The notes under the pieces are model-generated. The model had not been told where the DNA came from and did no database searches. It saw nothing but the letters and a program-made list of their open reading frames with translations. This document shows, in pieces, positions 24,851 through 35,244 of a DNA stretch of 64,000 nucleotides (positions are counted from its first letter, which is position 1; each line of letters opens with the position of its first letter). Origin of the DNA: Campylorhamphus procurvoides (Eukaryota > Chordata > Aves > Passeriformes > Dendrocolaptidae); the NCBI GenBank assembly GCA_013396655.1, contig WBMV01008225.1, positions 903,928-967,927 on the forward strand, given 5' to 3'. The position numbers and the translations under genes were made by a program.

Positions 24851-25299
24851 AGACATCAACTCTCTAACACAATATTTTTTGCTTTCTTGGTACCATTGTC
24901 CTTGCCTGAGGCCTTTCCTGTGCAGAGTGGAATAGATTTTTGCAAGGGTGATTGGCTGCCAGAAGAATTAAATATGGTTTTGGTATTTTTTTTCTGGTAC
25001 ATCAGCATAAGTATGCTCCCTGTAAAACATCGTTTCATTGTCTGCTTTTGTAACTGCCAGAGGACATTCATATATTTTCCCTTTCCCTGCATCTGCTGCT
25101 GCAAGCTCAATTCATGTATGGATTTCTTGCCATAGGCAAGAGGACAGAAAGGCCCAGGCAGCTGTGGAGAAATGCTGGCTTGTGTGGAGGTCTGCACAAC
25201 TTGGAGCATCCACAGGTCCCAAAAGCAACTTTTTGCATGGCCACACTTTTTATTTAGTAGTCACTGAATAAAATACATAAATGCTAGCGAGAGCGCAAA

Positions 25300-25690
25300 G
25301 GAGAGACCAGCAGGAATGATCTCAAAAAAGTGACCTCTGAAGAAAGGCCAAACAAACTGAAGCTGCTCAGGGCACACTTGAAATGCAAAGATTGAGAAAG
25401 GGGAAAGTTACTATCCTGTCATGCTGCAAGGAGAAGCAATATGTTGTTCTCTGTGTCCCTGGGAATAGGACAAGGTGTAGAGAGCTCAGCTTGCCATGAA
25501 AAAACTTCAGATTGGACATTCTGAAGACCTTCCAATAGAACAGATACTACAGCACTATGTCAAGTTGCGTGTGGGGTCTCTATGGCCAGGATGAAGTCGG
25601 GCTTTTCTCAAGAATGAGGGAGGTGTAAGTGACCTTGTTCCAGTGCACCGGGGTGGATCTTTAAATCCTCCTCCAGCTGTGTAAGCATTA
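25300..25690 (+). mobile_element. Old CR1/L3-type LINE fragment
   Basis: The segment shows diverged but ordered similarity to the 3' part of CR1-family elements: 'gaagaaaggccaaacaaact' and 'gaagctgctcagggc', then 'ttgttctctgtgtccctggg', 'aataggacaag', 'cttcagattggacattctg', and finally 'ggtggatctttaaatcctcc'. The order matches the CR1 ORF2 end/3' UTR in plus orientation. It is clearly older than the 22.2 kb copy. The 3' tail is lost, the boundaries are approximate, and the subfamily cannot be told. Confidence 0.65.
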
Positions 25691-26692
25691 GTCTCCTGGG
25701 AGCAAACCCATGCATCCCTGATGCAGCCTATCCAAAAGGAAACACATTTGTCCTTTTAGAGGCACAGCTTAGGTGTTTGCAGAACAGATGGGAAGCTACG
25801 AATGAAGTTATGGAGCAGATGAAAGTGGATGTGTGGAATTACAGGTTTAAATTTAGGCAGAAATTATGATCAAATTCTACTGTACCATCTCAACCATTTT
25901 TTCTCCCATTTTGGAGCTGAAGTTTGGTCCTCCCTACTGCAGTCTCACGAATAATGTTAATGAAGAACAGGCAATATCTAAGCATGCTCAGTGTCCTAAC
26001 ATTTTAGGGCCCAGTTGTATTATTATGCATAATTCCTCTACATATTCCCAACCTTATAAGCAAAATACAGTTCAAAAAATTCAGAGGTTATTTTGGACTC
26101 CAACAGGCAGACAGAAAATGTGCCATATTAGAGTGGGCAATAAGGACCTTTGTGTAAAATTGAGAATTCCCATGGTCAGTGACTAGATGTGGGAGGAAGG
26201 GGAAAGAAAGGAAATTTTAAAGGAAAGACAGCAGACAATTAAACACTAAGTTTCATATCTTTCCAAACCTCTGTCACTAGCATCAGTGCACTTAATAGAA
26301 ATCATGTCGATATGCAAATGTTTTCAATTCAGCTGTTATCTTTTCATATTTTATTCTCTTATTTAGTCATGGTGTTAGCAGTAAAACTGTATTTTCAGCA
26401 CAGTGCCTTCGGGGATATTAAAGAAAGTTCCTTTATTATTTCAGGTGGGTCCTGAGAAGAGCATACATGTTTTATATAGATGCAGCAGATCAGTAAAAGC
26501 ATTTCCTCACAAGACCTACAAATCCAACATTTTGCATTTTGCAGAGAAAAGAAATTATGACAGACACAGAACAGCAAAATAGGAAAAATCCCACAGTCAA
26601 GCAACACAAAGAGCCAAATACTCAAGCCTCTTTAAATCAAAGTCTACTTAACTTGCCTTCTACTATGCAACTGGTACCAACTTAACTCTCAC

Positions 26693-26744
26693 CTGTTTAG
26701 GCATGTCTGGAAGAAAAATGCATACTTCATCTTCGGATTTCACC
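26693..26744 (-). CDS. Candidate 52-base exon, product unknown
   Basis: Minus strand: acceptor 'catgtggttctgcttgcag', donor TAAACAG|GTGAGA. A single frame is open (one completing base, then 17 codons, exit phase 0): VKSEDEVCIFLPDMPKQ. The entry phase agrees with the 28.9 kb candidate and the exit phase with the 21.2 kb candidate. A second acceptor inside the segment (gcatttttcttccag) could give a shorter version. No family is recognised. Confidence 0.35.
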
Positions 26745-27647
26745 CTGCAAGCAGAACCACATGTATGCCTCAAAAGTCTCAAATGTGTCCCTGGCTGAGG
26801 ATTAAATTTTAATCCATATTTTAAAGCACATGTGGTGGTGATTGAAAAAAATCGGCAAAGAAACTTTGCTGTAACCACAAGTTTTTTAAAACGTTGATTA
26901 TTTGAAACTGTCCTGTAGAGCTATATTAACCCAACTGGTGAGGTAGATTAATGTGTTGCATGTGGCTGATGTGCTCATACACTTCAGATAATTCATTATA
27001 CAATGTTACTGATATATTTAAGGAAAGAAACGGTAGAAATTTTCTCCAAAAAAGTTTCTCCAAAGTTCTCTGTTATGTATATACATATACAGATGTATAC
27101 AAACAAAATGTTGATGAACTCTGTGATTGTCAGGATGGCAGCATGAGAAATCTTCTTTGTTATGACAGTGCATGATTTAGTGACATGTTTTTTCTGAATA
27201 AGGAAAATCTCTGGTGGTGAATAATTTCTTGATAGCATACCTGGCTGCTAGTTGCACATTTCAGTACTGTGAAAGTAAATGAAGTTTTGTAAAACAATCA
27301 CCCTGTATTATCTGTATCTGCCAATATACAGGGTACACAGCTGACCCCTGAGTATAAAAAAGCACTGAGTGTAAAATTTGTTAAATAAGCCTATGCTTTG
27401 AGATAGCACTAATCTCCTATTTGTCTGGACTGCATCAACACTGCAATGAAAACAAACCAAGGTCCTAAGAGGCCACAAATGCCACATTCTCTCTGCTGTG
27501 GTGATGAAACTTTTAATTAGAAGATGAGTGAAGCTAGTTAAACTCCATAAAACTGTCTATTGTGTTTGCCTAACACAATTACAGTTGTTGCAGAAACATA
27601 CCTTTCTGCTAGCTCTTTCCCTTTTCTCTTAGGCACATTGCTCAAAA

Positions 27648-27670
27648 AACATAGAATCATAGAATTTTTA
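27648..27670 (-). mobile_element. Possible remnant of a CR1 tail
   Basis: 'catagaatcatagaattttt' is the reverse complement of the CR1 terminal 'attctatgattctatg' repeat. No neighbouring CR1 sequence is recognisable, so this may be the tip of a very short insertion or coincidence. Confidence 0.4.
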
Positions 27671-28936
27671 AGCAATTTACATCACCAGTTTTGCGATGCT
27701 GTTGTTAATGGCCAAGATCAATAAACTATATAAGTGTGTCAGTATGCTTTGCTGGCTGCACATAGGTATGCAATAAATCCAATTTCTGCTGTAGCCTCAT
27801 GAACTGGAGAAACTGAGTGTATTGGAATAAATCCATATATGCTCACTGGAAAAGTGGGGAGTTTATTTCTGAAAGCACACTTTCAAATTTGCAAGCTGTT
27901 GAATGATATTAGTACCTAAAATGGATCACGTTCATTTTTGGTGCAATTATGTCATCTTCAAAAATGGGTTGAGCTCTACATGTCTCAAATTCCAAATCGT
28001 ACACTTGGTCCTGTGAATTTTCTGTATATTTTCATAACAGCAGTGTCTATCAGTGAACTCAGATTCAAGTATGCTAAAATTGTGAGTCTTAAATTCATAA
28101 TTCATGAAAATAAAACACTTGCAGGAGTTTGAAATAAATATATGTGAATAAAAATATCCCCTAGCAGGAGCTGTATGAATTTTAAGGAAGTTATAATGAG
28201 CACACTTCTGGACAATTATTTTGTAGCAAGTGACTAGATGCTAAGGAAAGGAACACATGAAATACTTCTATAGAAATGTCTGTTACACAGTATTTCTATG
28301 CTGCACAGTTGAGCAGAGAGGAATACCATGTATTATACTGTAATAATGTTAGCAAAACAAGACATTGGCTGTGGTAGGTGTGGGGAAAGCAAAGCTCCTA
28401 TTAATTTTGACTCAGCTAAATACATTTCTATGTTTCTCAAACAAGATAGCACAACAAATCCTGAGCAAGCCAGGCATCTGATAAAAAATTATGCCTAGAA
28501 TCTAATCCAACAATAATAGCCAAATTTCTACGGGGATAACAGACCAGGCTCCCACAGGTACATCTACAGTAGTAAATCAAGCAGTGTCAGAGAACATATT
28601 GCTGTATCAGTCCCTACCTGTTGTCTCAAACAGTTCTTGGGCATGGAGGAGAGAGATTGCTCTCTCCGTGTTGCCCTTTGTGGGCCCATATTTACCAGTA
28701 AGCACCTTCAAACTGACGTGTGCTTCTTGCTCTAACTGCTCCCAGAATAACTCTCTCTGCACTAAATAGGTTGATGAAAAATATGAAAAAGAGCCTGAGA
28801 TCTGAAGAAGAGGATCTTTTTAGAGGTTCCTTCTGTGTTGACTGCAGTCTAATCTCACAGATCCTTTTGGGGAAGTGAAATTCTCTGAAACAGGGGGCTG
28901 ATAGCTGGTTTTTGTCAATGTACCCAGCACTCCTAC

Positions 28937-28986
28937 CTGCTTGCCCCACTGTGCTTGTCAGCTTCCTTTGATAGGCTTTGCAGGTG
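28937..28986 (-). CDS. Candidate 50-base exon next to a CR1 copy
   Basis: Minus strand: strong acceptor 'acagctctcactcctcag', donor CAAGCAG|GTAGGA. Two of three frames are open. The one entering in phase 0 reads HLQSLSKEADKHSGAS and leaves in phase 2, matching the 26.7 kb candidate. It lies only about 25 bases beyond the recognisable end of the CR1 copy at 29010-30012, so the splice signals might instead derive from unrecognised repeat sequence. Confidence 0.28.
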
Positions 28987-29009
28987 CTGAGGAGTGAGAG
29001 CTGTATGTT

Positions 29010-30012
29010 TCAATGCAAAAGGAGCATTATGTGATGAGGCTGCGCTTCCCCTGAAGCACCTAGTGGCCTCATATGAGGTGCTGAGAGTAGACAGCCCTCC
29101 TGGCTACCAGGGCATTACTGACTCACATTCAACTAGCCGTCAACCAGGACCCCCAGGTCCCTTTCCATGGCACTGCTTTCCAGCATTCCCCAGTCCAGAG
29201 TTGCCCCATCCCAGGTGCAGAAACCAGCACTTTCCCTTGTTGAACTTTATATAATTGGTGATTATCCAGCCCTCTAATTTATCAAGGTTCTTCTGCAGGG
29301 CCTTGCTGCCTACTTTATCCCTTCCAGTCCTGTGTCCAAGTCATTTATGAAGATGTTGAAGAGCACAGGGCTAAGATGGAGCCCTGTGGAACCCCACTAG
29401 TGACAGGTCACCAGCCTGATGTCACCCCATTCACTATTCACCCTCTGCACTAGACCTGCTCACCCATCACATGATGTGTTTATCCAGCTGTGGGCTGGAC
29501 ATTTTGTCTTGAAGGATCCTGTGAGAGACAGTATCGAAAGCTTTACAGAAATCCAAAAAGATTCCATCAGCTGGCTTCCCTTGATCAGCTGGCTGGGTTA
29601 CCTTGTCAGAAAAGGAAATCAGGTATGATAAGCAGGACTTTGACCTCATGAAGCCGTGCTGGCCGTAATCCGTGATTGTGTTGTCTTTCAGGTATTTTTC
29701 AATACTTCCCAGAACAGTCTTCTCTGTAACTTTACCAGGCACTGGAGTGAGACTGACAGGCCTGTATTTTCAGGGTCCTCCTTGCCCTTCTTGAAAACTG
29801 GGACAATGTTTGCCATCTTCCAGTCAGCTGGGACCTCTCCAAATTCCAAAGACTGCTCAAAAATCATCAAGAGAGGTTTTGTGACATCAGTCAGCTCTTT
29901 GAGGCTTCTGGGATGAATTCCATAAGGCCCCATAGATTTGTAGGGATCCAGCTGGAGCAGCAGATTTTGCACAATTTCAGGGTCAGCTGGGAGTTGATCA
30001 TACACAGGCTGT
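29010..30012 (-). pseudogene. CR1 ORF2 (reverse transcriptase) fragment, broken
   Basis: Minus-strand remains of the CR1 polyprotein ORF2. In order from 30012 downward: the PYGIHPRSLKEL block, GEVPADWKMANIVPVFKKG, then after a frameshift near 29.70 kb FLDFCKAFDTVSHRIL (the reverse transcriptase block with the first catalytic Asp), and SGVPQGSIL with FINDLDTG at about 29.39-29.33 kb. Directly after NDLDTG the next recognisable piece is LDKLEGWIITNYIKFNKGKC, so the segment that normally carries the catalytic FADD pair is deleted. Further downstream are an H-L-G piece and a decayed 'sqq..lvakka' region to about 29010. The endonuclease domain, the 3' UTR and the tail are missing. This is a dead copy of a cellular LINE, not a gene. 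Confidence 0.97.
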
Positions 30013-30339
30013 GAGTGGCTTTTTTTCCCTTAAGGAAAAGTCTGCACAAACTGGAGACATCTCAGGCACTTTTTGAAGTACAACCAACCATTTAAAGTAC
30101 ATGGGGAAGGCTCAGTGAGCTGTCCCAGTGTGATGCTGCCAGTGAAGTAAAGCCAATCACATCACCTAAAGTCCAGTCAAGTCACATGCAAATCAAATTT
30201 TAGGTACCTTTAGAACTAATTCAAAGTTAAGCCCTCTCAGTGTCATTTCTTTCAGTCAGACCTAGTAGGCCCTTTCCTAAAATCAGATTGCTTTTTTTTT
30301 TTACCCCTAGGAATCATATATTGAGATATATATGTCCAC

Positions 30340-30341
<2 letters not shown>

Positions 30342-30371
<30 letters not shown>
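30342..30371. repeat. (AT)n dinucleotide microsatellite
   Basis: Fifteen uninterrupted AT units, with shorter TA-rich runs just upstream (30318-30333). It is a simple repeat, likely polymorphic in length. Confidence 0.97.
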
Positions 30372-30374
<3 letters not shown>

Positions 30375-30745
30375 TCATATATGATGGATAGATTGACAGC
30401 TATAAATTGTTGCATTTAATCAAGGCAGTACTCACAATCTTGGCTCTTCACATCCATGCCTGCTTCACACTGGTTATGTTCTGGATGTATTCACAAAACT
30501 CAGCTGGGATTCTCTATGCCATGGTACTTATTTTCTCTGGTCTCACTGACAGTGCCTACATGTTGAGGTTCACAGAACCTTTGTTTTGGGAACATAGGTA
30601 ATTTTTTTCAAGGTCCATATTTTTGTGTTGTCTGAAGTTTGTAACTGTCTTCATATCTAAAATAGCATTTGAATGTGCAGCTTATTTCTACTAAACAACA
30701 GTTTGCCACAGATGAAGGTCCCTGAAACCTTAGACCATGGCTTAC

Positions 30746-30770
30746 CTGTGGGTCTGTTTTTCCAATGGTA
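30746..30770 (-). CDS. Candidate 25-base micro-exon
   Basis: Minus strand: a very strong acceptor (catacttcttttctgtgtag) and donor CCCACAG|GTAAGC enclose 25 bases. All three frames are open, so phase gives no test. In the frame required by its neighbours it reads TIGKTDPQ (phase 2 in, 0 out), which joins the 33.6 kb exon to the 28.9 kb candidate. The splice signals are excellent, but the exon is so short that the call stays weak. Confidence 0.22.
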
Positions 30771-33295
30771 CTACACAGAAAAGAAGTATGTATGGCAAAA
30801 TAAACACTGCAGCTGGCAGCTAAATGAGGCTTGCTGTAGTATTTTAGTGGTGAATCTTGGGGCCAGCCCATCATCATGTAAATCCACACTCTTTTGTTGC
30901 TGTGGTTTTGGAGGAACCTGGTACCATTAATGTCTCCTGAAGTCCAACAAAACAGCTCATCAGTGGGGAACCCAGGAGCCCTGCTTTGCAAGTGAAAGGC
31001 TCATCATGAAGTCTTTCAATGTCAGCAGGCTATTTGAAAATTGAATTTGTGGCAGTCTGCAAAAGACTTCTGTAATTTCAATTAGGCTTTCTTTGGAATG
31101 GGTGATCTGAGAAAAGAACAGTTTTGGAAAATAAAGGCTTTATCTACTTATTAGCAAGTCAATAAAAGCCATGAAGTCTCCAAACTTCTGCTTTGGCTTT
31201 GTGTGCCTTAACAGACCAAACAACCTAGCTTCATTTGAAACTGGTTTCAAATTACTTGCAGATGGCTGGATATAGATGAAAGACTGCATAAAGGTGTTCC
31301 TTATTCTATTCTCTGCTCCCTAGACTATTGGGCTATGTGCTGACACTTGGATGCTTGTTTTACAATATCATTTGACATGTGGGATTTATGTGTCAAAATT
31401 TCATTTAAAGCCAAGAAAATGTCAACTAGCAAGTACAGAGAAGCAGCAAAAGACTGTGCTTTTCAAGACAGAAGTCAGTGAGTTGGACACTGCCAAGTCT
31501 TAACCCTGTACCAAGCACACACAGACAAAAATTTGACACAACTGCCAGCAAACTAAGATTCCTTTGGTGTGTTCTGCTGAGATTCCATTACTGCCTTTAT
31601 CATTAAGAAAATAATGTAATACAATGAGACCTTTTCCCTGAATGCATTAATAAAGATAAGTTGTTGGTCAAGCTCCAAAACCACTGGAGCCACATTTAAT
31701 TTACTGACTTTATGGATTTAGGATTTGGTTTGCTGCTATGTTCAGTCCACTGCAACAATATAATGGGAAACTGTAATGGCATGTTTAAAAGAAAGGGTTT
31801 ATAATCTATCACTGAAGCCTTAAAATGTCTCGTGCAGACATCCACAATTAAATGCTACCAGAAAGGGCTTTTCACATGGTTTCACCACAGCTCACCAAAG
31901 GGGGAAGAGCCAAGTAACCATTTTGTGTTAGTCACCTTAAACCAGTTTGGTGGAAATAACCACTGAAGTACATTTTAAGGACTTTGCAACCCCATTTTGC
32001 TGCTTCTTATTAGATGGCATACTGTTTTACTCCCAATCAATAAAAAAGAGAATGAGTTATATAAAGGTCTTTCTGATATCTTACGAGCAGTTTTTCAGAA
32101 AGGCACTGGTATTTTGTCCATGCCTAGTTTAGGTGATGAAGACTTTGCTGTCACCAAAACACGAACCATTGAGAAAACCAGAGCACCTGTGAGGTGCAGT
32201 ACCATGGGCAATGTCACATCATGACAGACATAAAGGTGGCATGAAAGACCTGTACCCCCTCAAACTCCACATAGGAAGAGCTCTGCTTGCTAAGGGCCTG
32301 ACTGCAGCCTCCCACATTGAGCAGAAACTGCTCCAACATCTGCATTCTCTTGGGCTTGCTTCTGCCTTGTGATACAGGAAAAATGGGAAATTAAGTATTG
32401 GCTTGTTTGAAATGTCCTTTACATATAAAGAAGATCATTCTTCAGAGTGAGGTTCAAAGGTGAAATGCCAGCCTGAATGATTAGACATAAATTTGCATGG
32501 CTTTGTCTCACCTGCAAAAGATGAGCTCAAGCTACCCTACAAATGCCATCTGCATTCCTCCCCTACTCCTCCCAGGACAGCAAAAGTCTTCTTCTTCTTC
32601 TCCTGATCAGGTTTTAGGAGATGACAGCAGGGGCTCACACTCCACATAGCTGAGCAGCCTCTCATGACACCATGGTGTGATCCAGTGCCTGGGTGAGAAC
32701 AAATAAAAGCCCCGACAGAGAGTGAACACCAAAACCATCCAGTTCATTTGGATTTATTTTAAGATTGTGGGATATGGTAGAGAATGTCTTACAAATCCTT
32801 TCAAATTGTCCTATGAAATGTGCCCAGCTCTTTGCTTTTGGGCAAGGTAGCAAAGAATTTGCCACTGTTCAATTTACCATCAGGACTGATTAAATGCTCT
32901 GTAAGTTATGTTGAATAAGGCATCCTTCAACCCAGGTGACAGAGAAAAGCTTTATTTAGAAAATGCAGCTTGTACAGAGACTTACTCTAACTGCAGAATT
33001 AAACAAATATGTTTTTGGTGTTCAAGAGTTTCCATTTTTGCAGCTTTTGCCAGAAGAGGTCTGTGATGTGTAATTTACTGCTCGGTGATTTTAAAGATGA
33101 ATATCTGGATTCTCATTGATATTTGGGTTTTATTGTTCATTTCGTTACCAGGGAGGTTTCCACATGCAGCTTTATATAAACTAAATCCATTTTCTTGTTC
33201 TGTCCTTGAGATACAGTATGTCTTGCTTCAGGAAGAGTTTGGAAACAAATGCTCTAGGGTTTTTTTGTTTGTTTTGCTTTTCTTCATCTCCACAG
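30771..33295. other. Presumed intron, no firm feature
   Basis: Ordinary AT-rich DNA with a short (CTT)n run near 32590. Minus-strand ORFs at 32.7-32.9 kb have no splice support. An acceptor-like signal near 32515 has no partner. Confidence 0.4.
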
Positions 33296-33394
33296 CTCAT
33301 CCTCATACTTTTTATTAATTCCTTGCTGAATGTGAATTCTTTATTGCTGGGATTTCTGTCAGCAGTTTTGGGATTTCTCCTCCTTGCAGACCTG
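33296..33394 (+). CDS. Plus-strand exon-like segment, probably a decoy
   Basis: A T-rich acceptor (tgcttttcttcatctccacag) and donor GACCTG|GTAAGC enclose 33 codons (phase 0 in and out). They encode an almost purely hydrophobic stretch, LLNVNSLLLGFLSAVLGFLL, resembling a membrane helix. T-rich DNA yields such runs by chance, and the stronger exon candidate at 33473-33635 is on the opposite strand 80 bases away. Real overlap of convergent transcripts is possible but unlikely. Confidence 0.15.
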
Positions 33395-33472
33395 GTAAGC
33401 CAGGCTCCCCAAGAGCAGCAGGGCATGAAGTATGCTGCCCACGTACTCACTTTTGCATGTCCTAAAACTTAC

Positions 33473-33635
33473 CTTCCGCAGTAAGTCCATCTGCAACGTG
33501 GGCCCACCATGACCAGTGAGAAATAGGTGAGACCCTGAACAGCCTGGTCACGCCAGGGCCCTTTTGGCCAGCTCAGCTTTGTCACCGTATGGATGCTGTA
33601 AACTCCACTGTAACCAAAGAAGCTTTTAGGAACCT
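33473..33635 (-). CDS. Best-supported exon of an unknown minus-strand gene
   Basis: Minus strand: acceptor 'tttgtgttctttcacctcac' + AG and donor CGGAAG|GTAAGT, both near consensus. The 163-base segment has only one open frame: two completing bases, 53 codons, then two bases (phase 1 in, 2 out). The product contains VPKSFFGYSGVYSIHTVTKL and ends around GPRCRWTYCG. The entry phase fits the 35.2 kb exon exactly. Typical internal-exon length, both splice sites and a single frame make this the strongest coding call in the window. I do not recognise the protein family; the aromatic-rich sequence shows no obvious signal peptide or membrane segment. Confidence 0.5.
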
Positions 33636-34433
33636 CTGTGAGGTGAAAGAACACAAAAAGTCCTGCGAGACATAAAGTCAGGCTCAGATCAAGTTTAGAA
33701 GTTTATATCCAAAACATTAATCCTGGCAGCCCATGTTTAGCAGGCTGTTGACCTTTCTGGGAGCACTAAGACCGGTATGTCCCGTTGATAAGGCCTGAGC
33801 ATGGTCTTCCTGCCCACACCAGGTGCTGCCTCAAGCCTTGGCAGCTCATCAAGCTTAAGCTGAGTTAAGGCCCATTAAAGAGACCCACTTAGTAGTCACT
33901 CCAGTACAGTGCCCACGGGTGTGCCTCATAGGTGTTTTCAGAACAGGACTTTTCACAAAATACAGCAAGAATGCTATTGAAAGGTGAACAGAGGGAGGCA
34001 ATACACCTTTTACACAGCAGCCAAGCAGCTGTAACGTTCTGCCAAGGAGCAAGCAAATCCACTTCATTTCTTCCTCCCTGTGGAAGGCTTACAGCTCACC
34101 AGGTTCCCGACTGTGTTTCACCTGGGCGCCTAATCAAACAAACTGTTCATGAAGGAAGAGCTGACTGAGCAATATTTCAAATCCTGCAACTCCATGTACA
34201 ATAGAAGTTGTTTTAAAATTACTTGCCAAATTAGCTCAAGTGAGCCAGCAGCACGAACTCCTAGCCAAAACCCTCAATGCAAGTCTGCAAGTTGAAATAA
34301 AACTTTTAGGGCTCTTGAAAGAACAGGAGATGAGGGAAATGGCATACACATTCATTACAGAAATGTAATTCATAATCCCAGCGGTGGGAATGCTAATGCC
34401 TTGTGATTAATGACAGAGATTTCTTTGTGAAAG

Positions 34434-34517
34434 CAAAAGTATCTCTGGACCTGTGGACACTACAAAGAGCAAATGAAACATCCTGTAATCACGGCTGTGA
34501 CTCGGAAAAGCAGACAG
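34434..34517 (+). CDS. Plus-strand exon-like segment, product unknown
   Basis: A good donor (GCAGACAG|GTATGT) closes an 84-base segment that is open in two frames. In phase 0 it reads 28 codons, including TCGHYKEQMKHPVITAVT. The acceptor (gatttctttgtgaaag) is weak. No partner exon with matching phase was found on this strand nearby. Probably a decoy. Confidence 0.15.
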
Positions 34518-35185
34518 GTATGTGCCCTACTTTAAGTACCTGCTTAAGTGCTTTGCTGCATAGGGTTGTGCTTGAGTCAGTGTGGGTTTTTTCCTGCACT
34601 AATGTTTGTCTTGTCTTTTTCTTAGTGAATGCATTCTGTTTATGCTTCATTTAGTTTTTAAGAAAAACAGCTTTCCAGAAATGGCTAAAAACATTTTCAA
34701 GTATGTATTCACTAATGTTTCTTATCTGCCATTAATAAAGCATACAAGAACTGACTAAAAATTAACACTGACGTTAGTATGTCTATCATCCCCCACAAAA
34801 AGCATGTTCATTCCAACACAATACCTCTGAAATCCTCTCACGAGATATGACATGAGATATTTTCACCCAATAGTAACCCCTAGTTAATTTCTCCCCCCCA
34901 CTCCCTGCTTTCTTCACATTTACCTGTAGTATAGGAAGGCTGTGACACACAGAAGTCAGTACCTGTCTTATTCTGTGGATATTCCATCATGCCATATGAA
35001 CCACCTATTTGTTGCTCTGCTTATAGAAAATGAGGTTTATTAACTGTCACAGACACACACAAATAGCACTGTAGGCCAAAAAGACATCCAAAAAGCCTAA
35101 GTTAAAATACAATTGTATTGCATCCCCTGCAGCACACATGGTCCTTTAGGCCATCATCCAGCAAAGCACTTAAGCACTCCCCTAC

Positions 35186-35244
35186 CTTGAAGCATGTGAT
35201 CAGTCCCATCGATGTCTATGACAACATGCTGCTTTGCACTCCCT
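35186..35244 (-). CDS. Candidate 59-base exon upstream of the 33.6 kb exon
   Basis: Minus strand: excellent acceptor 'gtcttctcccctgtccatgc' + AG, donor CTTCAAG|GTAGGG. Only one frame is open: one completing base, 19 codons (GSAKQHVVIDIDGTDHMLQ), exit phase 1. That exit phase is exactly what the exon at 33635-33473 needs, giving ...HMLQ-E-VPKSFF... across the junction. The hydrophobic/acidic VVIDID pattern resembles a beta-strand. The product family is not recognised. A weaker segment near 35961-36000 (donor AAGCAAT|GTGAGT) could precede it. Confidence 0.42.

Noticed and set aside
24228..24867. Overlapping frames of 93-170 codons on both strands
   Set aside because: Open in four frames at once because of GC and CpG content; Pro/Ser/Arg-rich products without domains.
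27216..27270. Minus-strand splice-like pair (strong acceptor 'cttcatttactttcacag', donor CAGCCAG|GTATGC) enclosing 26 bases
   Set aside because: Only a phase-1 frame is open and it does not fit the chain between 28.9 and 26.7 kb; likely decoy.
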